Assembly: GCA_900753975.1 (NCBI GenBank) | Contig: CAAEBC010000038.1 | Coordinates: 4,501 to 68,500, forward strand | Direction of reading: 5' to 3' | Length of the DNA stretch: 64,000 nt | From: Clostridia bacterium | Lineage (GTDB): Bacteria > Bacillota > Clostridia > TANB77 > UBA1234 | Shown here: positions 55,795-63,590 of the stretch, piece after piece | Layout of the letters: every line of letters begins with the position of its first letter | Position numbering within the stretch: position 1 is the stretch's first letter | Notes under the pieces: model-generated | The model's input: the letters and a program-made list of their open reading frames with translations, nothing else | Databases searched by the model: none | What the model was told of the DNA's origin: nothing | Program-made: the position numbers and the translations under genes

Positions 55795-56073
55795 ATGCGT
55801 GAAAAGAAAAAGGAGAGTAAGGATTTTAAAGAAAGGGTTGGAACGGCACTTGAAATGCCACTTGATATGATAAATGGATGTAGTAGGATTACGATTATTG
55901 GGAATAGGCTTATGTATTTGGAGAATTATAAAGGAATTATTGAGTATGAGGAAAATGTGATTAGACTTAGTAATGATATCAATGTATTTGGAACGAAGCT
56001 TAATATAGAAGAGATAAATGATGACGATATTTTGATTAGTGGAAATATTAGAAATGTTGAATTTGAAACTTAA
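55795..56073 (+). CDS. yqfC: Sporulation protein YqfC
   Basis: A 92-residue protein of the YabP/YqfC family, made in the mother cell under SigE in Bacillus. The pattern LEMPLDMINGCSRITIIGN, followed by LENYKGIIEYEENVIRL and a C-terminal EINDDDILISG, is typical. GAGGTG lies before the ATG. It begins the conserved yqfC-yqfD-...-recO gene block, and yqfD starts 14 bases after its stop. It marks the organism as spore-forming. Confidence 0.93.
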   Translation: MREKKKESKDFKERVGTALEMPLDMINGCSRITIIGNRLMYLENYKGIIEYEENVIRLSNDINVFGTKLNIEEINDDDILISGNIRNVEFET

Positions 56074-56087
56074 ATCTTGGAGGTATT

Positions 56088-57273
56088 ATGTTTTTAGATA
56101 AAACAGCAAGTAAAGTTAAAGGATATGTAAATATAAGTGTTTGCGGATTTTTTGTTGAGAGATTTTTAAATCTTGCACTTAAAGATGATATAAAGCTTTG
56201 GAATCTTAAAAGAGACGTTGATTTGGAAGTGAAAGCATCTGTCAGTATTTTTGATTATAAAAAGCTTGTAAAAATAGCTAAAAAGACAGGTTGCAAAATA
56301 AGCATTGTAAAAAAAGTTGGTATCCCATTTTTATTATTGAAATATAAGAAAAGAAAAGCTTTTGCTATTTTTTCAATTATGATTGCAATTTTTATATATG
56401 TTTATGGATTACATGTTTGGAATATAGAAATTGTGGGTGATTTTACATTTCCGATTGAAGATATTAAAAGTGAACTTATTATGGAGAATGTCAGAATTGG
56501 TGTTTTAAAAAATTCTTTGGATGTGCCTAGAATTAAAAATAATATATACATGAGGAGACATGATATCGCATGGATAGGAATCTCTTTTAAAGGGACTAAA
56601 GCGATAGTTGAGATAGTTGAGGCGAATCTAAAAAAGATTGATGAGTTTGATAAAGTCCCATGTAATATTATTTGCACTAAAGACGGAGTTGTACAAAAAA
56701 TAAATGTTTTAGAAGGAACGGCGATTGTTGAACCACGGAGATATTGTAAAATCTGGCGACATACTTATACGTGGGGTTATGACAAGTAAAACCGGTGAAG
56801 ATAGGTTAGTAAGTGCAAAAGGAAGTGCTTTAATTAAGACTTGGTATGAAACTAAAATGAAATTTCCTTATGAAAGGGATATTGTTTCAAAGAGTGGAAG
56901 AAAGGAGAATTCATATATTTTAGAAATAAAAAATTCTAAAATAAATTTAGTAAATAACGATACAAAATTTGAAAAGTATGATACAATAAATTCGTGCAAT
57001 AACTTGGTACTTTTAGGAAGGTTTGTGTTACCAATTAAACTTACAAAAATAGTACGTGAAGAGTTATGCATTGATACATTAAAATATACTAAAGAGCAAG
57101 CTATTTTAAATGCTAAAAATGAAGTTACGAATAATGTTGTAAATAAACTTTGTGGTAGTGGCGAAGTTGTTAATACAAAAGTAGATGTAGTAGAAGATGA
57201 AGATGGCATTATAACTATGGTTACAGTAGAATGCATAGAAAATGTAGGAATAAAACGAAAGTTGGAGGAATAA
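56088..57273 (+). CDS. yqfD: Sporulation protein YqfD, with +1 frameshift at a CGG codon
   Basis: Restored, this is a 394-residue YqfD, near the family's usual size, a membrane protein (anchor about 85-108, FAIFSIMIAIFIYVYGLHVW) needed for sporulation in Bacillus. The frame breaks after TAIVEP at CGG 56736-56738: zero frame stops at TAA 56787, while the +1 frame continues as GDIVKSGDILIRGVMTS, the conserved Gly-Asp region, to TAA 57273. Skipping C56736 restores it. The C-terminal half has no stop for 180 codons, which argues against an old pseudogene. TTGGAGG precedes the ATG. Confidence 0.85.
56736..56738 (+). other. CGG codon at +1 frameshift site (yqfD)
   Basis: Context CCA CGG A. Reading CCA, skipping C, then GGA gives Pro-Gly-Asp-Ile-Val-Lys. 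The shift must fall between about 56728 and 56737. P-site codon CCA. Confidence 0.7.
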
Positions 57274-57276
57274 AAG

Positions 57277-58482
57277 ATGGCAGATGTGCAATTAAAACTA
57301 GTTAAAAAAACTAATGATGGCGTGTTTGGAAAAGCTATTAATAATTTTAATAAAATACTTTATTCACCAAGTAGTAGCTTTTTTAATATTGCTATTAATT
57401 CTAAGAGAAATACTGTTGTTAAGAATTTTCTTTTAAGTGAAAGTTATGAAAAAAATGTTAATGAAAAAAAGAAAAATCATTTTATGTCAAAGTATGAAAA
57501 AAACTATGAGACATATCTTGGAATGCTTGAAAATTACATAACTGACACGGTTTATAACAAAGTAAAAAAAGAAGTTAGTTCACTTAAAGAAAATCAATTA
57601 CTTTCTAGTTATTATGAGCTCATAGCTCTTAAGAGCACTGATTTTGTTGAGTACAAATATAGGAGACAAACACTTCTTTTAGCAATGGATTGGGATAACG
57701 TTATCTCAAATAAATCTAATGCTTTTGTTGAAAAATATAAGAAGTTTTATCTTTCTGTTTGTGAGCAACTTTATAAAGCTCTTATGAGACACTATGCTAT
57801 AAATCTTACTGATGCGACAAAGGATAAAGCTCAGACTTATTCACACATATATAACTTGATAGAAGATTACATAAAAGTAATTTTGCCATTTCAAGAAGAG
57901 ACAGAAACTAATAAGCGAATTATAGAAGTATATAAAAATCAAATTATGACGATAGATACCTATAATAAAAAATCATATAGTGAGATTAAAAGAAGTATGC
58001 TTCTTTTAGAGCTTAGCAAGTTTATGTTTGCATACAGTTTGCCAATGGTTGCTTTAGATCAATGTTATGTTGAACTTATCGAAGCTGCTAGGACAGCTAT
58101 TATGAATACATATTTAGATGCGGACAAGTTTGAAGTATATCAACTATTAATTGATTTAATAGAAAGTTACAATCTTAATGTTTTATCTAAAAAGATATAT
58201 TGGGAAACTGATATGGAAAAAGAAGAATATATGCGTTTCTTTAATAAATATCAAGAATTCAAAAAATTAGAAAGAATTGATTATGCTGAGTATATAAGAC
58301 TTCGTGAAGTTCATTTTATAATGGACGATTTACAAAAAATTAAACAGGATAAAAAATACGAAGAAGTAAGAAAATATTATCGTGAAAGAATGAAACAACA
58401 AAAAGGATTTAAAGTTCTTAGCAAAAAGCCAAATCTGATGAAAGGTTCTTGGAGAACTAAAAGAAGATTAGCAGCTGATTAA
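57277..58482 (+). CDS. Unknown protein in the yqfD-ybeY interval
   Basis: A 401-residue, Lys/Glu/Tyr-rich, apparently all-helical protein that I do not recognise. No signal peptide or membrane segment. The ATG is three bases after the yqfD stop; its ribosome site GGAGG lies in the last codons of yqfD, so the two are coupled. Tracts such as EKYKKFYLSVCEQLYKALMR and MEKEEYMRFFNKYQEFKKLE suggest a bundle of long helices, ending in the basic GSWRTKRRLAAD. In most Firmicutes this place holds phoH and the HD phosphodiesterase gene yqfF, both missing here. Function unknown. Confidence 0.78.
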   Translation: MADVQLKLVKKTNDGVFGKAINNFNKILYSPSSSFFNIAINSKRNTVVKNFLLSESYEKNVNEKKKNHFMSKYEKNYETYLGMLENYITDTVYNKVKKEVSSLKENQLLSSYYELIALKSTDFVEYKYRRQTLLLAMDWDNVISNKSNAFVEKYKKFYLSVCEQLYKALMRHYAINLTDATKDKAQTYSHIYNLIEDYIKVILPFQEETETNKRIIEVYKNQIMTIDTYNKKSYSEIKRSMLLLELSKFMFAYSLPMVALDQCYVELIEAARTAIMNTYLDADKFEVYQLLIDLIESYNLNVLSKKIYWETDMEKEEYMRFFNKYQEFKKLERIDYAEYIRLREVHFIMDDLQKIKQDKKYEEVRKYYRERMKQQKGFKVLSKKPNLMKGSWRTKRRLAAD

Positions 58483-58513
58483 TGTTTTGACAAATTATAA
58501 GAGGAGTATAAAA

Positions 58514-58981
58514 ATGATTGAAGTAAATTATAATGCAATTAGCGAGCTTCCAAACGAAGAAAAACTTATAAAAGAAGTTGTAAGTAGAGTACTAGAAGAA
58601 GAAAAAGTTTTACCAGAGGTTGATGTTTACATCACTTTAACAAATAATGAAGAGATTCATAAAATAAATAAAGAGTACAGAGATGTGGACAGGCCTACTG
58701 ATGTGCTATCTTTTCCGATGTATGAAAGAGATGAGATTGCAGGCTTAAAAAATGATACAGATGATGAGATTGAAAAAATTTTAGGAGATATTATAGTTTC
58801 TATTGAAAAGGTAAGAGAACAAGCCGAAGAGTATGGACATTCTTTTGAAAGGGAACTTGCTTACCTTGTAACTCATGGAATGCTTCATTTACTAGGCTAT
58901 GATCACATGATAGAAGAGGAAAAGGCAGTTATGAGAAAACGAGAAGAAGAAATTTTAGAAACTTTAAATATCACAAGATAA
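58514..58981 (+). CDS. ybeY: Endoribonuclease YbeY
   Basis: A 155-residue YbeY metal-dependent endoribonuclease, acting in 16S rRNA 3' maturation and 70S quality control. ATG 58514 lies 7 bases after GAGGAG; the frame to 58487 has no site. The zinc motif HGMLHLLGYDH (H-x3-H-x5-H) is at about 121-131, and RDVDRPTDVLSFPM is the other signature. In Firmicutes it lies between phoH/yqfF and dgkA/cdd/era; here the DUF3048 gene occupies the dgkA position. Confidence 0.96.
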   Translation: MIEVNYNAISELPNEEKLIKEVVSRVLEEEKVLPEVDVYITLTNNEEIHKINKEYRDVDRPTDVLSFPMYERDEIAGLKNDTDDEIEKILGDIIVSIEKVREQAEEYGHSFERELAYLVTHGMLHLLGYDHMIEEEKAVMRKREEEILETLNITR

Positions 58982-59012
58982 AATTCATAAATGTAGAAAG
59001 GAATGAATAATA

Positions 59013-60089
59013 TTGGATAAGAAGAGTATAGTAATACTTTCAGTTGTAGGTGTTATACTTATTTTAGTAATTGTTTTTTCTTTAAGTGTTTTGTTTAGAA
59101 ATCCAAATAATGAAACAAAATCTGGAGATGTTTTAGGAGTTTCAGATATCCCAAGTGGTGAGTTATCTGGTGAAAACGTATCTGGTGAAAGTGGTGAAAT
59201 TGAAGAATCAGTAGACGAGCCAAAGATATTTAGTGGTGATGCCAGACCAATAGCTGTCATGATAGATAACGAAAAAGGTGCTTGGCCACAAGCTGGATTA
59301 AATGATGCGTATATGATATACGAAATCACAGTTGAAGGTGGAGAAACTAGATTTATTGCATTTTTCAAAGGACAAGATACTGCAAAAATAGGACCAGTAA
59401 GAAGTTCAAGACATTATTTTCTTGACTATGTTTTAGAACATGATGCTATATATGTACATTTTGGTTGGAGCCCTCTTGCACAGTCTAACATAAAGACATT
59501 TGGAATAAATAATATCAACGGAATATATGATAATTTTTATTGGAGAGAATTACCAAAAGGTTCATATCATAACGCATTTACAAGTATGTCAAACATAATG
59601 AAATTTGCAACTAGAAAAAAATATAGAACCACTTCGGACAAAGAATGCGTAGTAAAATTTAATGATAAAGACACAAATATTGAAAGTGAAATGACAGCAA
59701 ATAACGTAAAAATAAAGTATTCTTATGTTCAAAATACTTCTTACGTATATGATAAAGATAGAAAAGTTTATTTAAGAAGTATGAGAGGAATAGAACATAG
59801 AGACAGATGGACTAATGAACAATTTTATGCAAAAAATATTATTATCTTAAACGTTAAAAATGAACTTTTAGATGACCCAGAAAAAAAAGGACGTCAAGAG
59901 TTATATAACGTAGGAACAGGTAAAGGATATTATATAACAAACGGTGAATATGAGCCTATTACTTGGAAAAAAGATTCTAGAAGCAGTAGAACAATTTACT
60001 ATGATTTAAATGGAAATGAATTAAAAGTTAATAATGGTATCACTTGGGTACAAATCGTACCAGTAAGTGGATCTATCACAATTGAGTAA
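59013..60089 (+). CDS. DUF3048 family exported protein (YerB-like)
   Basis: A 358-residue protein with an N-terminal anchor (about 6-30, IVILSVVGVILILVIVFSLS). Start TTG 59013 follows AAAGGA by about nine bases; the nearby ATG 59004 hits a stop at once. Residues 35-75 are Ser/Gly/Glu-rich (SGDVLGVSDIPSGELSGENV). DUF3048 follows with RPIAVMIDNEKGAWPQAG, GGETRFIAFF and GPVRSSRHYFLDY. Relatives are putative lipoproteins of unknown role, but here there is no lipobox cysteine. Located inside the yqfC-recO block. Confidence 0.9.
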   Translation: MDKKSIVILSVVGVILILVIVFSLSVLFRNPNNETKSGDVLGVSDIPSGELSGENVSGESGEIEESVDEPKIFSGDARPIAVMIDNEKGAWPQAGLNDAYMIYEITVEGGETRFIAFFKGQDTAKIGPVRSSRHYFLDYVLEHDAIYVHFGWSPLAQSNIKTFGINNINGIYDNFYWRELPKGSYHNAFTSMSNIMKFATRKKYRTTSDKECVVKFNDKDTNIESEMTANNVKIKYSYVQNTSYVYDKDRKVYLRSMRGIEHRDRWTNEQFYAKNIIILNVKNELLDDPEKKGRQELYNVGTGKGYYITNGEYEPITWKKDSRSSRTIYYDLNGNELKVNNGITWVQIVPVSGSITIE

Positions 60090-60107
60090 TTTTGAAAGGA
60101 ATTTGAT

Positions 60108-60506
60108 ATGGAAAATCTAGAGCTTATAAAACTTGCTATTGAAGCAAAGAAAAATGCTCATGTACCTTATTCACTTTTTAAGGTTGGAGCCGCACTTCTT
60201 ACTAAAACGGGAGAAGTTTTTAAAGGTGCAAACATTGAGTGTTCTAGTTATGGAATGACTATTTGTGCAGAAAGATGTGCGCTAGTGAAAGCTGTTTCAG
60301 AAGGATATAAAGAATTTACTAAAATTGCAGTAGTTGGAGGACATGAAGACGAACTTATCTATACTACACCATGTGGAGCTTGTAGACAGTTTTTAGCAGA
60401 CTTTAATCAAGATATGGATGTTGTTATGGGATATTTAGAAAATGGAGAAATTAAATATAAAGAAATGAAACTTAAAGAGCTACTACCAGAAATTTTTGAG
60501 CTTTAG
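60108..60506 (+). CDS. cdd: Cytidine deaminase
   Basis: A 132-residue small tetrameric cytidine deaminase, converting cytidine and deoxycytidine to uridine forms. Zinc site: CAERCALVKAV (C-A-E catalytic Glu) near 53-60 and PCGACRQFL near 87-95. N-terminal AKKNAHVPYSLFKVGAAL is typical, as is ANIECSSYG. GAAAGGAAT lies before the ATG. Position just before era is conserved in Firmicutes. Confidence 0.97.
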   Translation: MENLELIKLAIEAKKNAHVPYSLFKVGAALLTKTGEVFKGANIECSSYGMTICAERCALVKAVSEGYKEFTKIAVVGGHEDELIYTTPCGACRQFLADFNQDMDVVMGYLENGEIKYKEMKLKELLPEIFEL

Positions 60507-60559
60507 TTGTATGATACAAAAGAGTTTAAAAGAACGTAAAAGAAAAGGAGAAATTTAAG

Positions 60560-61444
60560 ATGAAATCAGGATTTGTAGCAATTATAGGAAAACCAAATGT
60601 AGGCAAGTCAACTTTATTAAATAGACTTGCAGGGCAAAAAATAGCAATAGTTTCTAGTAAACCACAAACTACTAGAACAGCTATAAAAGGAATAATTAAT
60701 TTAGAAAATGCACAAATTATATTTACAGACACACCAGGAATTCATAAACCTAAAAATAAACTTGGTGAAAAAATGTCTGAAACAATTGCAGATGCAACAG
60801 AGGGTGTAGACATTATGCTTTATTTGATAGAAGCTACAGATAAAGGAATTGGTATGGCGAATGAATTTATATTAAATAAAATCAAAGAATCTAAAGCCAA
60901 AGCAATTCTTGCTATCAATAAAGCTGATTTAGTAAAAAAGGAAAATCTACTACCACTTATTGATGCTTATAGTAAAAAATATGATTTTGAGGCAATTATA
61001 CCTATATCTGCTAGAGAAGATGATGGAATAGATATCTTGCTTAAAAAGATTGTAGAAATCTTGCCAGAAGGCCCTGTTTATTATTCAGACGAAGAATGGA
61101 CTGATCAAACAGAAAGACAAATAGTTGAAGAAACAATTAGAGAAAAAGCTCTAAAATGCTTGGACGATGAAATTCCACATGGAATTTGTGTTGAAGTAAC
61201 AAGCATGAAAATGAGAGAAGATAAAGAATTATACGACATTGAAGCAACTATATATTGTGAAAAGAAATCTCACAAAGGAATAATCATTGGAAAAGATGGC
61301 AGTGTCTTAAAACTTATTGGGGAGAGGGCAAGAGAAGATATTGAAAAGATGCTAGATTGTCATGTCAATTTGCAATTATGGGTAAAGGTAAAAGAAGGCT
61401 GGAGAGATGACGAAAAGAAGTTAAATCAAATCTTTAAGGCGTAG
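60560..61444 (+). CDS. era: GTPase Era
   Basis: A 294-residue Era GTPase, binding the 3' end of 16S rRNA during 30S assembly. G1 GKPNVGKSTLLNRLAGQK at 10-27, switch region SSKPQTTR, G3 DTPGIH, G4 NKAD, G5 SAR. The C-terminal KH domain (about 205-294) includes HKGIIIGKDGSVLKLIGERA. AAAGGAG precedes the ATG. The yqzL and recO genes follow in the conserved order. Confidence 0.98.
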   Translation: MKSGFVAIIGKPNVGKSTLLNRLAGQKIAIVSSKPQTTRTAIKGIINLENAQIIFTDTPGIHKPKNKLGEKMSETIADATEGVDIMLYLIEATDKGIGMANEFILNKIKESKAKAILAINKADLVKKENLLPLIDAYSKKYDFEAIIPISAREDDGIDILLKKIVEILPEGPVYYSDEEWTDQTERQIVEETIREKALKCLDDEIPHGICVEVTSMKMREDKELYDIEATIYCEKKSHKGIIIGKDGSVLKLIGERAREDIEKMLDCHVNLQLWVKVKEGWRDDEKKLNQIFKA

Positions 61445-61467
61445 TGTACTTATGATGAGGAGGAACT

Positions 61468-61644
61468 ATGAAAAATAGAAAGTTTGCATGGGAGCTATTT
61501 AAAACTACTGGAAGTATTGATGCATATATGCTTTTGAAAGATGTAGAGTATAGCGAAGAAATACAAAATATGCAAAATACAGGTAAGATTGGAGATTTTG
61601 ATGGGGCTTATAAAGACCAAAGGGATAGTTACAAAAATAGTTAA
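61468..61644 (+). CDS. yqzL: YqzL-like small protein
   Basis: A 58-residue protein between era and recO, with GAGGAGG 5 bases before ATG 61468. FAWELFKTTGSIDAYMLLKD resembles Bacillus YqzL (same place, same W-x-x-F-x-x-T-G-x-I-D-x-Y pattern). The second half is a charged tail. It overlaps the first 44 bases of recO, whose ribosome site lies inside it, so the two are translationally coupled. Molecular function is not known. Confidence 0.88.
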   Translation: MKNRKFAWELFKTTGSIDAYMLLKDVEYSEEIQNMQNTGKIGDFDGAYKDQRDSYKNS

Positions 61645-62342
61645 TTATTCTGATAACGATAAAATTCTCACGGTGATAACAGCTGACCAAGGAAAGATTC
61701 AAGTATTTTGTAAGGGTGCACAAAAAATAAAAAATTCTATTTTGGCGAGTACTGAATTTTTAGCTTTTAGTGAGTTCGTTTTATATGAGGGTAGTAGCGA
61801 TATGTATAAAATGTCTTCAGCAGAAATTATTGAAGTTTTTTATAATTTGCGCATAGATATAGAAAAGCTAGTTTATGCAACTACTATGTCACAAATTATG
61901 AATGATGTTTGCTTAGAAGAAGAATTGTGCATGAAAAAGTTACAACTTTTCTTAAATACATTATATACACTTTCAGAGACAGATAAAAATCTTGATTTCG
62001 TGTACTCAGTATTTTGTGTGAGATTACTTGCACTTTTGGGATATATTCCTAGACTTCGGTGCTTGCGTGGCTTGCGGAAAGAGTGCAACAGAGATTAACG
62101 AAAAGAGTTTTAGTATAAAAGATAACGGAATAAAATGTGACGTTTGCAGTAGAGTCGACAAAGGGGCGATACGAATAAGTGAAGTTACATATACTAGTCT
62201 TTTGTATATATTGTCTTCCGATGCAAAAAAGATATTTTCGTTTGAAATACCAGATAATGATTTAAATGAGCTTAAGCTTTTATCTAATTTGTATTTAACA
62301 GAAAAGCTTGAGAAAGAATATAAAATTATGAAATTGGATTAA
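61601..62342 (+). CDS. recO: DNA repair protein RecO, with +1 frameshift at a CGG codon
   Basis: Restored length is 246 residues, normal for RecO, which helps RecR and RecF load RecA. ATG 61601 follows GGAG within yqzL. N-terminal OB fold starts KTKGIVTKIVNYSDNDKIL. The zero frame reaches LLGYIPRL then CGG 62057-62059 and stops at TAA 62096; the +1 frame continues GACVACGKSATEINEKSF, which supplies CxxC of the RecO zinc knuckle (P-x-L-x2-C-x2-C-G) and, later, CDVCSR, the second pair. Skipping C62057 restores the knuckle exactly. The rest of the +1 frame is open to TAA 62342. Confidence 0.88.
62057..62059 (+). other. CGG codon at +1 frameshift site (recO)
   Basis: Context CTT CGG T. Reading CTT, skipping C, then GGT gives Leu-Gly-Ala-Cys. 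The shift must fall between about 62050 and 62061. P-site CTT resembles the CTT of the known prfB +1 site. Confidence 0.75.
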
Positions 62343-62376
62343 AAAAATCGAGAGTAGTTTTTACTCTCGATTTTTT
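62341..62376. terminator. Bidirectional terminator
   Basis: AAATCGAGAGTA pairs with TACTCTCGATTT around a short T loop, with A run left and T run right, serving recO and the convergent minus-strand gene. Confidence 0.9.
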
Positions 62377-62386
62377 GGATTGAGTG

Positions 62387-63280
62387 TTAGCCACGCGTCA
62401 GTTTTCTTGTATATTTTTGCTTAAAATCAGTCAAAAACCGTTCATACATCTCATTTCCATCCACATTGAAATAAGAGAAAAATGAGCGATAAAACTTGGA
62501 GAAAACCAACTCGTATTTTCCTTTGAGTCCTTCCGTGGATGTCACTTTATATACTGAGAAATGAATATCGTTCCTTTGGTCGATACGGGCAATCATAATT
62601 AGGTATCCACTGTAAATGTAAATTGGTCCATAATTAAACTCCCTGTTTGTTGAAGGGTTAACAACTCTAATTCCTATTCCTGCTCCATAATTTTGGGGAT
62701 TATGGATAATCAGTACTCCATCTTGCCTAGCAACGTGCATTGCAGGATAGTCAGGGTTGTTTTCGAGTTGAAAGGTTTTTGCCCTATCAAACAACACGTC
62801 CTTATTTACAAAAGTTGTACGGGTTTCTAGGCATCTGACGTTAATCTGCAAAGAGCGAGCATAGAGGCTCATTGCACGATCGGCAGTAAGCAGCATGACT
62901 TCGTCTCTATTTTCATAGCAGAATTGCAGAATCCTACTATCACAAATGCCGAGTACCTGGTTTATGTGATTGTTAACACCAGAATATTCGCTAGTATCAA
63001 TAATCTGAAAGGATTCTGGATATGTTATCGTAGAAAGTTTTAGAAGCTTCCGTGCAGTAGCAGCAGTATCTGTGTCGCGATTATTAACTAGCTTGGTAAG
63101 TTCATCTACCGTTGTGGTAGTAATGTAGATTTTTTTACCACTAGTGCACAAATCGCTAAGGTCTGCAATAATGTCGTCGTTACCTGCGATTGAGGTATCA
63201 ATGGCATATTTATTAAACCTTGAATTAAAAGGGTTCTTGATTTTTTCGGAGTAGTCGTTAGTCTTAATGTAATCTTCCAT
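62387..63280 (-). CDS. PIN-domain-like protein (putative ribonuclease) with C-terminal unknown domain
   Basis: 297 residues from the ATG at 63280, with AGGAGGA upstream. The first 155 residues look like a PhoH-associated-type PIN domain: KYAIDTSIAG (first Asp), TTTVDELTKL (Glu), GICDSRILQFC (Asp) and MLLTADRAMSLYA (Asp), the four acidic metal ligands of PIN ribonucleases. Residues about 180-297 are a beta-rich unknown domain with many aromatic residues (FNYGPIYIYSGYLIMIARID). Codon use is richer in G and C than in neighbours, with two CGG codons (62438-62440, 63050-63052) read as ordinary triplets. Own promoter and shared terminator, no visible antitoxin partner. Confidence 0.78.
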   Translation of the reverse strand: MEDYIKTNDYSEKIKNPFNSRFNKYAIDTSIAGNDDIIADLSDLCTSGKKIYITTTTVDELTKLVNNRDTDTAATARKLLKLSTITYPESFQIIDTSEYSGVNNHINQVLGICDSRILQFCYENRDEVMLLTADRAMSLYARSLQINVRCLETRTTFVNKDVLFDRAKTFQLENNPDYPAMHVARQDGVLIIHNPQNYGAGIGIRVVNPSTNREFNYGPIYIYSGYLIMIARIDQRNDIHFSVYKVTSTEGLKGKYELVFSKFYRSFFSYFNVDGNEMYERFLTDFKQKYTRKLTRG

Positions 63281-63453
63281 AAAAATCCTCCTATTTTGCT
63301 TAACTTTAAAGTTGTAAGCCCAAAGAAGTAGTCAAAGATGAAAGTCGCCAAAACCTCCTTATATTTTTCTAAAGCCACATGATGGGCTGTCATGCGAACT
63401 TTGATAGCCGAGTTAAGTTTAACAATGGCAATTAACATAATTTCGCCAAAACT

Positions 63454-63482
63454 ATTATACCATGGTTAACCATAATTGTAAA
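63454..63482 (-). promoter_or_regulatory. Promoter of the PIN-domain gene
   Basis: Minus strand TTTACA (63482-63477), 17-base spacer, TATAAT (63459-63454). The predicted leader is about 165 bases and contains an out-of-frame reading frame from ATG 63438. The 310-base gap 63281-63590 otherwise holds the divergent plus-strand promoter at 63526. Confidence 0.8.
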
Positions 63483-63525
63483 TAGGAAATGTAATTTATA
63501 AAATATTACATTTGTGTTACAAGTA

Positions 63526-63555
63526 TTGCAAATGTGTTTTGAGTAATGGTATACT
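63526..63555 (+). promoter_or_regulatory. Promoter of the pilin-like gene
   Basis: TTGCAA at 63526-63531, 18-base spacer, TATACT at 63550-63555 with TGG extended -10. Confidence 0.7.
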
Positions 63556-63590
63556 TTGGGTAAGATATGGTATGGAAGGAATGAGTGCAA

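Noticed and set aside
63106..63438. A 110-codon minus-strand frame overlapping the start of the PIN-domain gene
   Set aside because: No clear ribosome site at ATG 63438, it runs out of frame through the PIN coding region and resembles no family; kept only as a possible leader ORF.
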